A stretch of 34,722 bases of DNA from Acidobacteriota bacterium (GTDB lineage: Bacteria > Acidobacteriota > Terriglobia > Terriglobales > Acidobacteriaceae), in the NCBI GenBank assembly GCA_028873155.1, contig JAGWML010000002.1:1-34722 (forward strand), read 5' to 3'. Below the pieces are notes generated by a model that saw nothing but the letters and a program-made list of their open reading frames with translations, searched no databases and had not been told where the DNA came from. Made by a program: the position numbers and the translations under genes. Positions 1 through 10,254 of the stretch are shown one piece after another (within the stretch, counting starts at the first letter, position 1; each line of letters starts with the position of its first letter).

Positions 1-29
1 GCAATCGCGACGCGCGCGGGAGCAGACAT
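1..29 (-). CDS. Possible 5' end of a divergent gene running off the left edge (MSAPARVAI...)
   Basis: CAT at 27-29 gives an ATG on the minus strand, preceded by a GAGGTGAG-like RBS; only 9 codons are visible. Confidence 0.3.
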
Positions 30-145
30 TACAGGCCTCACCTCATGGACGCTGGGGTGCTCCATTGGGCAGCCTGAGCAGGAACGTTGGACCGAACGTG
101 GATGAAGCGCAGAGCACCGGCGGATGGTAGCATCAAAGCTGACCA

Positions 146-1801
146 ATGCATACCAAAAAGCTGAAAATCATCCCTCTGGGCGGACTCGGCGAGTTCGGCA
201 TGAACTGTCTTGCCCTGCGCTGGGAAGACGACATCATCGTCATCGACGCCGGACTTATGTTTCCCGAGACTGAGTTGCTCGGGGTGGACATCGTCGTGCC
301 CGACATTTCCTACCTCGTCGAAAACAAGGCGCACGTGCGCGCTATCATTCTGACCCACGGCCATGAGGACCACATTGGCGGATTGCCGTGGATTCTCAGT
401 GAGATCAAGGTCCCGGTTTATGCCACTGAGTTCACCCTGGCGTATGTGGAGGGCAAGCTCGAAGAGCATCAGCTTCTGGACGAGACCGAGCTGATCGAGA
501 TTGCGCCGAAAGAAAAGTTCTCCATTGGCCCATTCACGATTGAGCCGATTCGCGTCACCCACTCCCTGGTTGATTGCGTCGCGCTGGCCATCGACACGCC
601 GGCGGGCGTTGTAATCCATACGGGCGACTTCAAGATCGATCTTTCACCGCTCGACGAGAAGCCCTTCGATCTCCACACCTTTGCCGAGTATGGCAAGCGT
701 GGCGTGCTCGCCCTGCTGCAGGATTCAACGAACGTGGAGCGCGGTGGGTACACGCCGAGCGAACGGGCCGTTGTGCCGCGATTGGATGAGATCTTCTCGC
801 GGGCCAAGCGCAAGATCTTTTTCAGTTGCTTTTCTTCGTCGATCTACCGCATCCGCATCGCAATGGAACTCGCCCGCGCGCACGGCCGGAAGGTCGCGGT
901 GATCGGCCGATCGATGATGGAAAGCACCGAGATCGCGCAGGACCTGGGTTACATCGATCTGCCACCAGGGCTGGTCATCAATCCGGGACAGATGCGGGAT
1001 TATGCGCCGGACGAGCTGATGGTGCTCATCAGCGGCACACAGGGCGAGCCGATGAGCGCGCTGAGCCGTGCTGCGGTGGACAACCACAAGCATGCAAAGA
1101 TTGATGCCGGCGATACCGTCGTCCTGAGCTCGCGCATCATTCCGGGCAACGAAAAAGGCATCTTCCGCGTCATCGACCACCTCTACCGGCGCGATGCGCA
1201 TGTAATCTGCGATGACGGATCGAGCGGCCTGATCCATGTGAGCGGCCACGGCAGCCAGGAAGAGATGCGCCTGCTCATCAACCTCGTACGGCCCAAGTTC
1301 TTCATCCCTGTCCACGGCGACTACCGCTACCTGCGCCGCCACGCGCAGGTGGCCATGGAGACCGGAGCCGTTGAACACGCGATTGTCATCGAAGACGGCG
1401 ACGTGCTGGAACTGGACAAGAACGATGCGCGCAAGAAGGACAAAGTCACCGCCGGCCGCATCCTCATCGACTCCGGCTCAAGCATCGATGTGGTCGAGGA
1501 CCTGGTCATTCGCGACCGCCGCATCCTGAGCGAGGACGGCATTGTGCTCGCAGTCCTGGCGATCAACAAGCGTACAGGCAGGCTGGAGTTGACTCCTGAG
1601 GTCGTGATGCGCGGATTTGGCGGAGCAGACATCACCGAACAGGCACGCGAGCAGGTGCTGAAGACGCTGGACGAACTGAGTGACGAGCAGAAGGCCGACT
1701 ACGGCATGGCCAAGGACAAGATCCGCGCAGACCTGAAACGGCTCATTCAAAAGACGACGGGACGACGACCGATGATCATGCCGGTGATTCTGGAGATCTG
1801 A
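146..1801 (+). CDS. rnj: Ribonuclease J (metallo-beta-lactamase / beta-CASP family)
   Basis: 551 aa; PLGGLGEFGMN start, HGHEDHIGG metallo-beta-lactamase motif, SGTQGEP, SGHGSQEEM and PVHGDYR beta-CASP/RNase J motifs. Confidence 0.96.
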   Translation: MHTKKLKIIPLGGLGEFGMNCLALRWEDDIIVIDAGLMFPETELLGVDIVVPDISYLVENKAHVRAIILTHGHEDHIGGLPWILSEIKVPVYATEFTLAYVEGKLEEHQLLDETELIEIAPKEKFSIGPFTIEPIRVTHSLVDCVALAIDTPAGVVIHTGDFKIDLSPLDEKPFDLHTFAEYGKRGVLALLQDSTNVERGGYTPSERAVVPRLDEIFSRAKRKIFFSCFSSSIYRIRIAMELARAHGRKVAVIGRSMMESTEIAQDLGYIDLPPGLVINPGQMRDYAPDELMVLISGTQGEPMSALSRAAVDNHKHAKIDAGDTVVLSSRIIPGNEKGIFRVIDHLYRRDAHVICDDGSSGLIHVSGHGSQEEMRLLINLVRPKFFIPVHGDYRYLRRHAQVAMETGAVEHAIVIEDGDVLELDKNDARKKDKVTAGRILIDSGSSIDVVEDLVIRDRRILSEDGIVLAVLAINKRTGRLELTPEVVMRGFGGADITEQAREQVLKTLDELSDEQKADYGMAKDKIRADLKRLIQKTTGRRPMIMPVILEI

Positions 1802-1823
1802 ATCGAAGAGGCGCAGAGGTTCA

Positions 1824-2804
1824 ATGGCAGATGCACTTGTCACCCTGAACGCCGTGCGCGACGCGGCAGCGCGCATCGCCGGAATTGCCGTCCGTACACC
1901 GCTCGTCCACACCCCGTTTCCTGGAGTCGCAGGCAACGTCTGGCTCAAGGCCGAAAGCCTTCAGCCAATCGGCGCATTCAAGATTCGCGGCGCCGCGAAC
2001 AAGATTCTGCAGCTCACGCCCGACGAACGCAGACGCGGAGTGATTACCTACTCAAGCGGTAACCACGCCCAGGGCGTCGCCTATGCGGCGCGCGCCGTCG
2101 GTACGAAGGCTGTGATTGTGATGCCTTCGAATGCGCCGGCCATCAAGCGAGCTGCCACTCTGGCGCTCGGGGCAGAGGTCGTCGACGTCGGCCCCGCATC
2201 GAGTGAGCGCCTTGCCAAGGCAGAAGAGCTGGTGCGCGCTCACAGCTACGTGGTGGTTCCTCCCTATGACGATATAGACATCATCGCCGGGCAGGCAACC
2301 TGCGGCTTGGAGATTGCTGAGGCCCTTCCTGAGGTGGATCTTGTTTTGGCGCCCGTCTCCGGCGGAGGTCTGTTGAGCGGCGTGGCTGCAGCCGTCAAGC
2401 AGTTGTGTCCCCGCGTAAAAGTTGTCGGCGTGGAGCCGGAACTGGCTGGCGACACGGCCGAAAGCTTCCGCAAAGGGTCTGTCGTGGAGTGGCCTGCGGA
2501 ACTGACCACCCGCACCATCGCAGACGGACTGCGCACGCAGAGCGTGGGAAAGCGCAACTTCGCGCATATCCAGGCATTTGTAGATGACGTTGTGACTGTG
2601 ACTGAAGGCGAGATTCGTAGCGCGATGCGGGCCATTGTTTCCACCGCCCGGCTTGTTCCGGAGCCCAGCGGCGCTGTGGCTGCTGCCGCGTTGCTCTTCC
2701 ATGCAGGTCAGTTGCCTGCATATCAAAAAGCCGTTGCCGTGGTGAGCGGCGGCAATGTCGCGCCCGAGTTGCTGGCCCGTGTGCTCACTGAAGTCGACTT
2801 ATAA
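1824..2804 (+). CDS. PLP-dependent threonine/serine dehydratase
   Basis: 326 aa; PIGAFKIRGAANK PLP-lysine motif, SSGNHAQGVAYAA, PVSGGGLLSG glycine loop. Confidence 0.93.
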   Translation: MADALVTLNAVRDAAARIAGIAVRTPLVHTPFPGVAGNVWLKAESLQPIGAFKIRGAANKILQLTPDERRRGVITYSSGNHAQGVAYAARAVGTKAVIVMPSNAPAIKRAATLALGAEVVDVGPASSERLAKAEELVRAHSYVVVPPYDDIDIIAGQATCGLEIAEALPEVDLVLAPVSGGGLLSGVAAAVKQLCPRVKVVGVEPELAGDTAESFRKGSVVEWPAELTTRTIADGLRTQSVGKRNFAHIQAFVDDVVTVTEGEIRSAMRAIVSTARLVPEPSGAVAAAALLFHAGQLPAYQKAVAVVSGGNVAPELLARVLTEVDL

Positions 2805-2816
2805 CGTCGTTCGGCT

Positions 2817-3836
2817 ATGATGCTTCCTGTGATGAAGCTCCGTTCCCTTGCATTAGGATTGGCAGTCCTGTGCGCTCCTGCGGCGCATGCCCAGAAGCGC
2901 CCTCCGCAGATCGTCAAGCCGCTGGCCGGTCCGCGGGCCGCGGCATTGCGCGTCACATGGCTGTATGTCTCCCCGGACAAGAGCGCGCAAAAAGTGGAGC
3001 GCGTCCAGATCGGCCGTGAGCTGGTCATCGCGGAAAAAAGTGGCGACTGGCTGCGCGTCTACGCCAACACGGATGTCGAAGAGGAGCACTCAGAAGATGA
3101 GCCGGTCTTCGGCAGCAACGACACGCCTCCTCCCATCACGGGATGGATGGAAGCCAAGGGAGTCGTCTCAGAGAATTTGCCCAACGGGGACCAGATTCTG
3201 CTGGGCTCGGCGGCGTCTGAGGAAGCGCTGGCCGCGGATCCCCGTGGGCCTGCGAATGCCGCGCAGGCAGCCCGGCTGCTCTACCGGCGTGTGGTGGAGA
3301 TGTTTCCGAACTCGCCGCTGGCTGCTGAGGCAGCCTGGCGCGCCGCGGATATCCGCTGGCAGTTGCAGAAGGCCGACTACCATTCGTTGCCCTCGGCCAA
3401 GCTGCAGAATCCTGCGCTGCACAACCAGATGGACGAAGACGAGCTGCACAAGGTCATGAAGTATTACCCCCACACGCGCTGGGCCGACCTGGCGGACTTT
3501 GACCTGATTGATAACAAACTTTGCGGCGACTGGCAGGGCCAGGAAAAGTGCCCCGAGCGCGAGTCGGATGTCTATGAGCGGTACGCCGCCGAGCACCCCA
3601 ATGGGCCTCGCACGGCCCAGGCGCTCTATGAAGCTTGTTACCGGCAGGCGGTTCTCACGGATATGTACCGGGCCGATGGCAGTGATAAGCGCCACGACGA
3701 AGCGCACCACCATGCGGGTGCGCTCGCGGCGCAACTCAAAGACAAGTTTCCTGAGTCGGATTACACCTGGCGAGCGGCCGCGCTCGTGTTCAAATTAGAT
3801 CAGGAAGTGCCTGTTTACGGCATCGATCAACCCTAG
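2817..3836 (+). CDS. Exported protein of unknown function with SH3-like region and tetratricopeptide-like C-terminal part
   Basis: 339 aa ORF; N-terminal signal peptide (MKLRSLALGLAVLCAPAAHAQ); SH3-like stretch RVTWLYVSPDKSAQKVERVQIGRELVIAEKSGDWLRVY. Confidence 0.75.
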   Translation: MMLPVMKLRSLALGLAVLCAPAAHAQKRPPQIVKPLAGPRAAALRVTWLYVSPDKSAQKVERVQIGRELVIAEKSGDWLRVYANTDVEEEHSEDEPVFGSNDTPPPITGWMEAKGVVSENLPNGDQILLGSAASEEALAADPRGPANAAQAARLLYRRVVEMFPNSPLAAEAAWRAADIRWQLQKADYHSLPSAKLQNPALHNQMDEDELHKVMKYYPHTRWADLADFDLIDNKLCGDWQGQEKCPERESDVYERYAAEHPNGPRTAQALYEACYRQAVLTDMYRADGSDKRHDEAHHHAGALAAQLKDKFPESDYTWRAAALVFKLDQEVPVYGIDQP

Positions 3837-3854
3837 GGCATTCTCGGAGGTTTC

Positions 3855-4736
3855 TTGAACGTCTACATTCAGTCTGTTCTGTTGGGCATCGTCGAGGGCC
3901 TGACGGAGTTTCTCCCTGTCAGTTCAACGGCGCATCTGCGCATCACCGAAGCGCTGATGCGGATTCCCCTCGACGACGCGTACTGGAAGATGTACACCAT
4001 CGTGATCCAGGCCGGTGCCATCCTCGCGCTCCTGCTGCTGTATCTTGGCCGCATCGTCGGGTTTCTGCGGACATTTCCGGAGGGTGAAAACGGCGACCGC
4101 AACTGGCTGACGCATCCGATTTCCCTGACCTTCATCGCCTTCGCGTGCACCTCGGCTCCGGCGCTGCTGCTGAAGAAATGGAGCGACCACAACCTGGGCA
4201 GTCTCACCGTGATGGCACTTGCGCTGCTGATTGGCGGCGTGGTGATGTGGATCGTGGATGTCTGGTTCTCGCGCCAGGAAGCCTCAACGACCCATGTGGA
4301 GGAGATGACCCTCGGCCAGTCCATCTGGATTGGTCTCTGCCAGGCGCTTTCCGCGATCTTTCCGGGGGTCTCGCGCTCCATGTCCACCATCGCAGCAGGC
4401 CAGATTGCCAGTCTCGACCGCCCGTCGGCACTGGAGTTCAGCTTCCTGCTCTCCATCCCCACCATGCTGGCTGCCACGGGCTACGATCTGCTGAAGGAGA
4501 TCCATCCCCACAAGGACGCAAGTGCAGCGGCAGTTGCGGCGGCGCACGTGGTGATGAACGGCGAGCGCTGGATTGTGCTGGCGATTGGCTTCATCGTCTC
4601 GTTCGTCGTCGCGCTGGGAGTCGTCGAGTGGTTCCTTCTCTGGGTCCGGCGGCGCGGCTTCGCCCTGTTCGCTCTCTATCGCATCGTCCTCGGCATTGCA
4701 CTGCTCCTCTTCGGGGCGCACTACATCGCCAGTTAA
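3855..4736 (+). CDS. uppP: Undecaprenyl-diphosphatase (BacA/UppP family)
   Basis: 293 aa; GIVEGLTEFLPVSSTAHLRI and FPGVSRSMSTI signature motifs, multiple TM segments; TTG start after a GGAGG RBS. Confidence 0.95.
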   Translation: MNVYIQSVLLGIVEGLTEFLPVSSTAHLRITEALMRIPLDDAYWKMYTIVIQAGAILALLLLYLGRIVGFLRTFPEGENGDRNWLTHPISLTFIAFACTSAPALLLKKWSDHNLGSLTVMALALLIGGVVMWIVDVWFSRQEASTTHVEEMTLGQSIWIGLCQALSAIFPGVSRSMSTIAAGQIASLDRPSALEFSFLLSIPTMLAATGYDLLKEIHPHKDASAAAVAAAHVVMNGERWIVLAIGFIVSFVVALGVVEWFLLWVRRRGFALFALYRIVLGIALLLFGAHYIAS

Positions 4737-4908
4737 ACCCACAGATTTCATAGCGCAGCGGGGGTGGACACCATGGTTCCTCCCGCTTTGTTTTTGCCTG
4801 GAAGGAACCGGGCAGGCCTCGATAATAGGAATTGCTCTGGGATCTCTCACCGCACCGGCGGCTGCAATCAGCCAATTGCGGAATCCGGACAGCGGAGGCG
4901 TCCCCACC

Positions 4909-7473
4909 ATGAAGCCGATTCCAATCGCTTTGCCGCCCAAGCGTAACCGTGCCCTTGAGGTCTTCCTGGGGCTCTTAGCTTCGCTTGTCTCGATCCTTCT
5001 TTTCCTCTCCCTTGCCACCTATCACCCCGCAGACCCCTCGATGAGCACCTCCGTCGACGCAGCGCTCGCGCACAGCGCGCGGAACTGGGTCGGCGTCGTT
5101 GGGGCATGGACCAGTGACCTCTTGCTACAGTGGGCCGGGCTGGCAGCATTTCTGTTCCCGTTCTGGATTGGAATTCTCGGCTGGGGCTGGCTGCGCTCCC
5201 GGGAGAGCGGCTCCGCGTGGTTGCGCTGGGCGGGCTGCGCGCTGGCCTTGATCTTTGTCCCCGCTGCACTGGGATTGCTCCCGTGGCACTGGCGCTGGAT
5301 GCACGCCGTTCCCCTTGAAGGCGTGATGGGCCGCCTGATGGCCGGCGTGCTGGTCGCATACCTGAATATCCAGGGCGCATGGCTGGTCGCTCTGGCGCTC
5401 TCTGCAGTGGGCCTCTACTTCGCCGTTGGCATCCGCCTATGGGCCATGAAGCAATTCCTCGAAGATCGATGGATCCATCTCATCGCGCTGCGCGATAAAT
5501 GGAGAAACTGGCGCGAAGAGCGAGCCGAGCGCAAGGCCGATGCAGAGATGGCGCGCGACGAACAGGCTTCCCCCGGCCCCGAACAGCGCCTCTTCACCGG
5601 AACCATCGACGGCGAAGATCCCGCTGCGGAACCGCCGCAGCAGCATCGTCCCAGCCGACTTTCCCTTCTCTTTGGGCGCCGCACGAGGCCAGTGGCTGCC
5701 GACCCCGTGGATGAGATTCCGGCCTACCAGCGTGTGCCGCTGGCCGAATCCGATAGCGAGACGCCGGTGGCCGAGACTCTGCGGAGGGCGAGCATCTGGG
5801 AACGCCAGGCGCCCCCGACCGCAGCACCTGCGCCAGCTTCAACCCCAGTTCCCGCAGCAATGCCTTCGACTTCGCGACTGGTTGAGATGCCTTCCGCCGC
5901 TCCCGCAGCGCCTCCTGCGCCCGCCGCTGTGGAGAAGGAAATCGCCATCCACGAGCGTGCCGATGCAGAGATCCGCATGACCACTGTCGCGCCGAAGCAT
6001 ATGAGCGGCTACAAGCTGCCGCCGAGCACCCTGCTGAATGCAGGCAATGGGCCGCAGGCGATTCGCGAGGAAGAACTGCGCGAAGAGGCCCGGGTGCTGG
6101 TGGAAAAGTGCGCTGAGTTCGACGTCCGCGGTCAGGTTGTTCAAATCAATCCCGGTCCGATGGTCACCACCTACGAGTTCAAGCCCGAGGCTGGCGTCAA
6201 ATACTCGCGCGTCACCGGACTCGCCGAGGATCTGTGTCTCGCGATGCGGGCGGAGAGCATTCTGATCGAGCGCATGGCCGGCAAAAGTACAGTTGGCATC
6301 CAAGTTCCCAATCACGAGCGCGAGACGATCCACCTGCGCGACGTGCTGGAGTCGGAGACCTTTGCCAAGGCCAAGTCGCGGCTGACGCTTGCCATGGGCA
6401 AGGACATCAACGGCCGCATTGTGACGGCTGACCTTGCATCCATGCCGCATGTGCTCATCGCCGGATCCACCGGCTCCGGCAAATCCGTTGCCATCAACGC
6501 GATGATCATGAGCCTGCTCTTTCGCACGACACCAGCTCAGGTTCGGCTCATCCTGGTCGATCCGAAGCGCGTGGAACTAGGCATGTATGAGGGTATTCCT
6601 CATCTCTTCACGCCCATCATCACGGAACCCAAGCTGGCCGCGAATGCCCTGCGCAATGCTGTGCGTGAGATGGAACGCCGCCTGAAGCTGCTCGCCTCGC
6701 GCAGCGTGCGGAACATCGACCAGTACAACAAGTTGTTTGAGGGCTCCATGCCGTCGCTCTTTGAAGAGGGCGAGCCCGAGGAGCCGCTGCCCTACATCGT
6801 GATCATTATCGACGAGCTGGCGGACCTGATGATGCTGGACCGCGCCAACGTGGAGGAGTCCATCACCAGGCTGGCCCAGATGGCGCGTGCCGTCGGCATC
6901 CACCTGGTGCTGGCGACGCAGCGGCCCAGCGTGGACGTCATTACCGGCCTCATCAAGGCCAATGTGCCCACGCGCATCAGCTTCCGGCTGGCAACCAAGG
7001 TGGATTCCAGGACGATTCTCGACACCAATGGCGCCGAGGCTTTGCTGGGCCGCGGCGACATGCTCTTTCTGCCTCCCGGCACCAGCCGCCTGATGCGGCT
7101 CCATGCGCCGTATGTCAGTGAAAAGGAAACGGCTGCGATTGTTTCGTTCTGGAAAGATCAAGGCTCGGCCGAATATGCCGAAGGCTTCCTTGAGTCACCT
7201 CGTGATGAGCGGCCCGGCACCGATGCAGCGAGCGGCGGCGAGGATGAAAGTGACCCCCTCTTTGATGACGCCGTTCGTCTGGTCTTCGAGTTTGGCAAGG
7301 CGTCAACCTCTCTTTTGCAGCGCAGGTTACGAATTGGATATGGCCGAGCAGCCCATTTGATTGATTTAATGGAACGCGATGGGCTGGTTGGACCTGCCGA
7401 CGGTTCGCGCCCCCGGGAGTTGCTCAAGTCCCCCGGATGGCTGCATGAAGTCGCAGTCTCCAACGAATCGTAA
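4909..7473 (+). CDS. ftsK: DNA translocase FtsK/SpoIIIE
   Basis: N-terminal TM segments, Pro/Ala-rich linker, Walker A AGSTGSGKSVAIN, Walker B IVIIIDELADLMM, C-terminal gamma winged-helix domain. The ORF opens at 4573 inside uppP; the internal ATG at 4909 (MKPIPIALPPKRNR) is the likely start. Confidence 0.95.
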   Translation: MKPIPIALPPKRNRALEVFLGLLASLVSILLFLSLATYHPADPSMSTSVDAALAHSARNWVGVVGAWTSDLLLQWAGLAAFLFPFWIGILGWGWLRSRESGSAWLRWAGCALALIFVPAALGLLPWHWRWMHAVPLEGVMGRLMAGVLVAYLNIQGAWLVALALSAVGLYFAVGIRLWAMKQFLEDRWIHLIALRDKWRNWREERAERKADAEMARDEQASPGPEQRLFTGTIDGEDPAAEPPQQHRPSRLSLLFGRRTRPVAADPVDEIPAYQRVPLAESDSETPVAETLRRASIWERQAPPTAAPAPASTPVPAAMPSTSRLVEMPSAAPAAPPAPAAVEKEIAIHERADAEIRMTTVAPKHMSGYKLPPSTLLNAGNGPQAIREEELREEARVLVEKCAEFDVRGQVVQINPGPMVTTYEFKPEAGVKYSRVTGLAEDLCLAMRAESILIERMAGKSTVGIQVPNHERETIHLRDVLESETFAKAKSRLTLAMGKDINGRIVTADLASMPHVLIAGSTGSGKSVAINAMIMSLLFRTTPAQVRLILVDPKRVELGMYEGIPHLFTPIITEPKLAANALRNAVREMERRLKLLASRSVRNIDQYNKLFEGSMPSLFEEGEPEEPLPYIVIIIDELADLMMLDRANVEESITRLAQMARAVGIHLVLATQRPSVDVITGLIKANVPTRISFRLATKVDSRTILDTNGAEALLGRGDMLFLPPGTSRLMRLHAPYVSEKETAAIVSFWKDQGSAEYAEGFLESPRDERPGTDAASGGEDESDPLFDDAVRLVFEFGKASTSLLQRRLRIGYGRAAHLIDLMERDGLVGPADGSRPRELLKSPGWLHEVAVSNES

Positions 7474-7505
7474 GCACATCAGACCGATGGCGGTGAAAGA
7501 ACGTT

Positions 7506-8252
7506 ATGTTTCGAAATGGTGCGAATCATGAAGCTCCCGTTATCCTGCTCATCGATGACGACATGATTAGCCGCGAAGTGACCGCCACTCTGTTGACCAT
7601 GCGCGGATACACCGTCCATAGCGCGGATGATGGTGCAACCGCTCTGACCCTTCTTGGCCGGGACACGCTTGCCCCTCACGTGATTTTGATGGATGCGCAG
7701 CTGCCCGGCATGCACGGGGTCGAGTTGATTCGTGCTCTGAGGGGCAAGGCCAGCGCCAGCATCTATGTCATCAGCGGCAGCGAAGGTGAACGGGATGTCA
7801 TCGAAGCTGCCGATGGATTCCTTCTCAAACCATTTGGTGCGGATGCCCTTGGTCAACTCATCGATGGAAGGACGCCGCAGGTTGCATCCGCACTTCCGAA
7901 TGCCTCCGAACCAATCCTGAACCTTGAGACCCTGGCGCGCTTTCGCGAGATCATGCCGGAGGCCATGGTGCGCGAAGTCTACGCAGCCGTAGCTTCTGAC
8001 TTAAAGCAGCGGAGCGAAGCCCTGTGTGACGCGATTGCGGAAGGGGATGCCAACACCGTGCGCCGCATTGGGCATGCGATCAAGGGCGGGTGTGGCATGG
8101 CCGGGGTAAAAGAAGCTGCCCGCCTCGGGGCATTGCTCGAATCCGAGAGTGACCAACTGGATAACTCGGCCTCCGTTCTGCTTGATTTGCGTGAAGCGAC
8201 AAGGAGCCTTGAGCGTATGCTTGAGGTTGAGTTTCCGGCGCAAGCAATGTAG
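7506..8252 (+). CDS. Response regulator with receiver (REC) domain fused to an HPt domain
   Basis: 248 aa; REC motif VILLIDDD...ILMDAQLPG...LLKPFG, then HPt motif RRIGHAIKGGCGMAG. Confidence 0.88.
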   Translation: MFRNGANHEAPVILLIDDDMISREVTATLLTMRGYTVHSADDGATALTLLGRDTLAPHVILMDAQLPGMHGVELIRALRGKASASIYVISGSEGERDVIEAADGFLLKPFGADALGQLIDGRTPQVASALPNASEPILNLETLARFREIMPEAMVREVYAAVASDLKQRSEALCDAIAEGDANTVRRIGHAIKGGCGMAGVKEAARLGALLESESDQLDNSASVLLDLREATRSLERMLEVEFPAQAM

Positions 8253-8342
8253 TTGTAAAGAAAAGGGTTGAGTTATACCGGTTTTTATCGGATGCTACAA
8301 CCCACTTGCGAAGATCCTTGTTGTCGGAGGTTAGGGGCTGGC

Positions 8343-9008
8343 GTGGAAAGACCGATTCGAATCGTTCTGGCGGATGACCATCCTGTCGTACGCATTGGCG
8401 TGCGGAACATGCTGATGGTAGAGGAAGGTTTCAGCGTCGTTGGTGAGGCGGACGACGGCGATGACGCCATCACCCAGACGCTCGAACTGAAGCCGGACAT
8501 TCTGCTGCTCGATGTCGCCATGCCGCGCCTGCCTGGTCTCGAAGCCATGCGGGCAATCATGAAAGGTTCTCCTGAGGTCAAGATTCTTCTTCTGACCTCG
8601 ACCATCACGACACAGCAGATCATTGAAGCCCTGCACATCGGCGCGCGCGGCATCGTCCTCAAAGATGCCCTTGCAGGCCATCTCAAGGTCGCCATCCGGA
8701 CCGTCCACGCTGGCGACTTCTGGATCGGTGGCAAGCGCGTGGTCAACCTCGTGGCCGCGCTCCACGACCTCATGCAGCAGGCGGCCCCGCCGCAGAGAAA
8801 GACATACGGGCTCACTCCGCGCGAACTGGAAGTCGTGGGGTGCATTGTGGAAGGCTGCAGCAACCGCGACATCGCCAAGCAGTTTGGCCTGAGCGAAGAA
8901 ACCATCAAGCGGCACCTCTCCAACATTTTCGATAAGACAGGCGTCTCCACACGGCTGGAACTCGCGCTGTTTGCCATCGCGCATCATCTCGTCACCCCCC
9001 AGCAATAG
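8343..9008 (+). CDS. NarL/FixJ-type response regulator (REC + LuxR HTH)
   Basis: REC IRIVLADDHPVVRIGVRNML, LLLDVAMPRLPG; LuxR HTH LTPRELEVVGCIVEGCSNRDIAKQFGLSEETIKRHLSNIFDKTGV. The ORF opens at 8268 (TTG); the GTG at 8343 after GGAGGTTAGGGG is a better start. Confidence 0.93.
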   Translation: MERPIRIVLADDHPVVRIGVRNMLMVEEGFSVVGEADDGDDAITQTLELKPDILLLDVAMPRLPGLEAMRAIMKGSPEVKILLLTSTITTQQIIEALHIGARGIVLKDALAGHLKVAIRTVHAGDFWIGGKRVVNLVAALHDLMQQAAPPQRKTYGLTPRELEVVGCIVEGCSNRDIAKQFGLSEETIKRHLSNIFDKTGVSTRLELALFAIAHHLVTPQQ

Positions 9009-9281
9009 AACGAACCGCGCAGAGCCTGGGCACGTCTTGGCCAGGCTTGATTTCAAAAGCCTCACGTCCCGATTTTCTTCCAGCCCCTCGTCTGAACGCG
9101 CGCACTCACATGCGCGGATGAAGACAGCAGCAGTGCCCCGCGCGTTCCATTCAGAAAACTTGAGCGTTGTCACTCGATACACGGCCCCTTCGGCCACGTC
9201 CGCGAGGCCGCACATGTAGGCCGGAATGGTTGCCCTTGCAGCGCCCTCCAATGCCATGATGAATGCGTGGAGCAAATCAGG

Positions 9282-10172
9282 ATGAGAATCGGATTTCTGG
9301 GACTTGGCAAGATGGGAACGTCGATGGCGTTTCGCCTGCTCGCAGCAGGCCACGAATTGTCCGTATGGAACAGGACCGAGGGGCGCACCGAACCGCTAGC
9401 CCGCGAGGGCGCAATTGTGGCAGCGACGCCGGCGGAGGCTGAACTGGGCGCAGACGCCGTCATTACCATGCTCTTTGACGATGCTGCGCATGAAGAGGTG
9501 CTTTTTGGCCCAAACGGACTGCTCGATGCTCTTTCACCCGGCTCTCTTCATATTGCGTGCAGCACCATCAGCGTCGCGCTGAGCGAGCGGCTGGCAGCAG
9601 AGCACGCCCGGCGAGGCCAGGCGTACGTTGCAGCGCCGGTGTTTGGCCGTCCCAACGTTGCCGAAGAGGGGCGCTTGTGGATCGTGATGGCTGGAGAGGA
9701 TGCAGCTGTGGCCAGGGCCCGCCCGCTGCTTGAGCCCCTCGCGCGCGGTATCTCTGTGATTGGCAAAGAACCGCGCCAGGCACATGCCCTCAAACTCGGC
9801 GGCAACTTCCTGATCAGCGCGATGATTCACTCGCTGGCAGAGTCGTTCGTGTATGCCCAATCGCAGGGCATTGAGCCGGAAGTTTTCCTCAATGCAGTCA
9901 ACAGCGCGCTCTTCCAGTCTCCCATTTACGCAGCCTACGGGAATGTAATGTTGCATCCACCGTCGCAGCCCGGCGCCACTGTGGAGCTCGGCGCGAAGGA
10001 TCTTCGACTGCTTCGGGAGGCGGCTGCGGAACGGCACGCGCGCGTGAGTCTTGCTGAGGAGATGGCGGCAATCTTCGCTGAGGCGCAGCGGGTTGGGCTG
10101 GGGCAGACCGACTGGGCCGTTGGGCAGTACCGCATGGCGTTGGAGCGCGGCGTTCTGAAGACCGCAGGCTAG
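9282..10172 (+). CDS. NAD(P)-dependent oxidoreductase, 3-hydroxyisobutyrate dehydrogenase family
   Basis: MRIGFLGLGKMGTSMAFRLLAAGHELSVWNRT Rossmann motif; KLGGNFL catalytic-lysine region. ORF opens at 9267, ATG at 9282. Confidence 0.92.
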   Translation: MRIGFLGLGKMGTSMAFRLLAAGHELSVWNRTEGRTEPLAREGAIVAATPAEAELGADAVITMLFDDAAHEEVLFGPNGLLDALSPGSLHIACSTISVALSERLAAEHARRGQAYVAAPVFGRPNVAEEGRLWIVMAGEDAAVARARPLLEPLARGISVIGKEPRQAHALKLGGNFLISAMIHSLAESFVYAQSQGIEPEVFLNAVNSALFQSPIYAAYGNVMLHPPSQPGATVELGAKDLRLLREAAAERHARVSLAEEMAAIFAEAQRVGLGQTDWAVGQYRMALERGVLKTAG

Positions 10173-10254
10173 CAGGCACAACGCTGTACCACGATGTACT
10201 TCGACTGTGGCTGCCATCACCACTCTGGTCGCTTCCACGCAGTAGGATGATGCC

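Noticed and set aside
38-1948. Long minus-strand ORFs opposite RNase J (193, 217, 156 aa)
   Set aside because: Antisense open frames caused by high-GC codon bias; the sense strand encodes a clear RNase J.
4573-4908. N-terminal extension of the ftsK ORF overlapping uppP
   Set aside because: The extension (MCWRLASSSRSSSRWESS...) is an out-of-frame reading of uppP; the ATG at 4909 starts the natural FtsK N-terminus.
9023-9047. AGCCTGG...CCAGGCT hairpin after the NarL regulator
   Set aside because: Only a 7-bp stem with an 11-nt loop and no T-tract; too weak to call a terminator.
8331-9353. 340-aa minus ORF covering the NarL regulator and the following gap
   Set aside because: Mostly antisense to a clear response regulator; the part in the 9009-9266 gap has no recognisable family.
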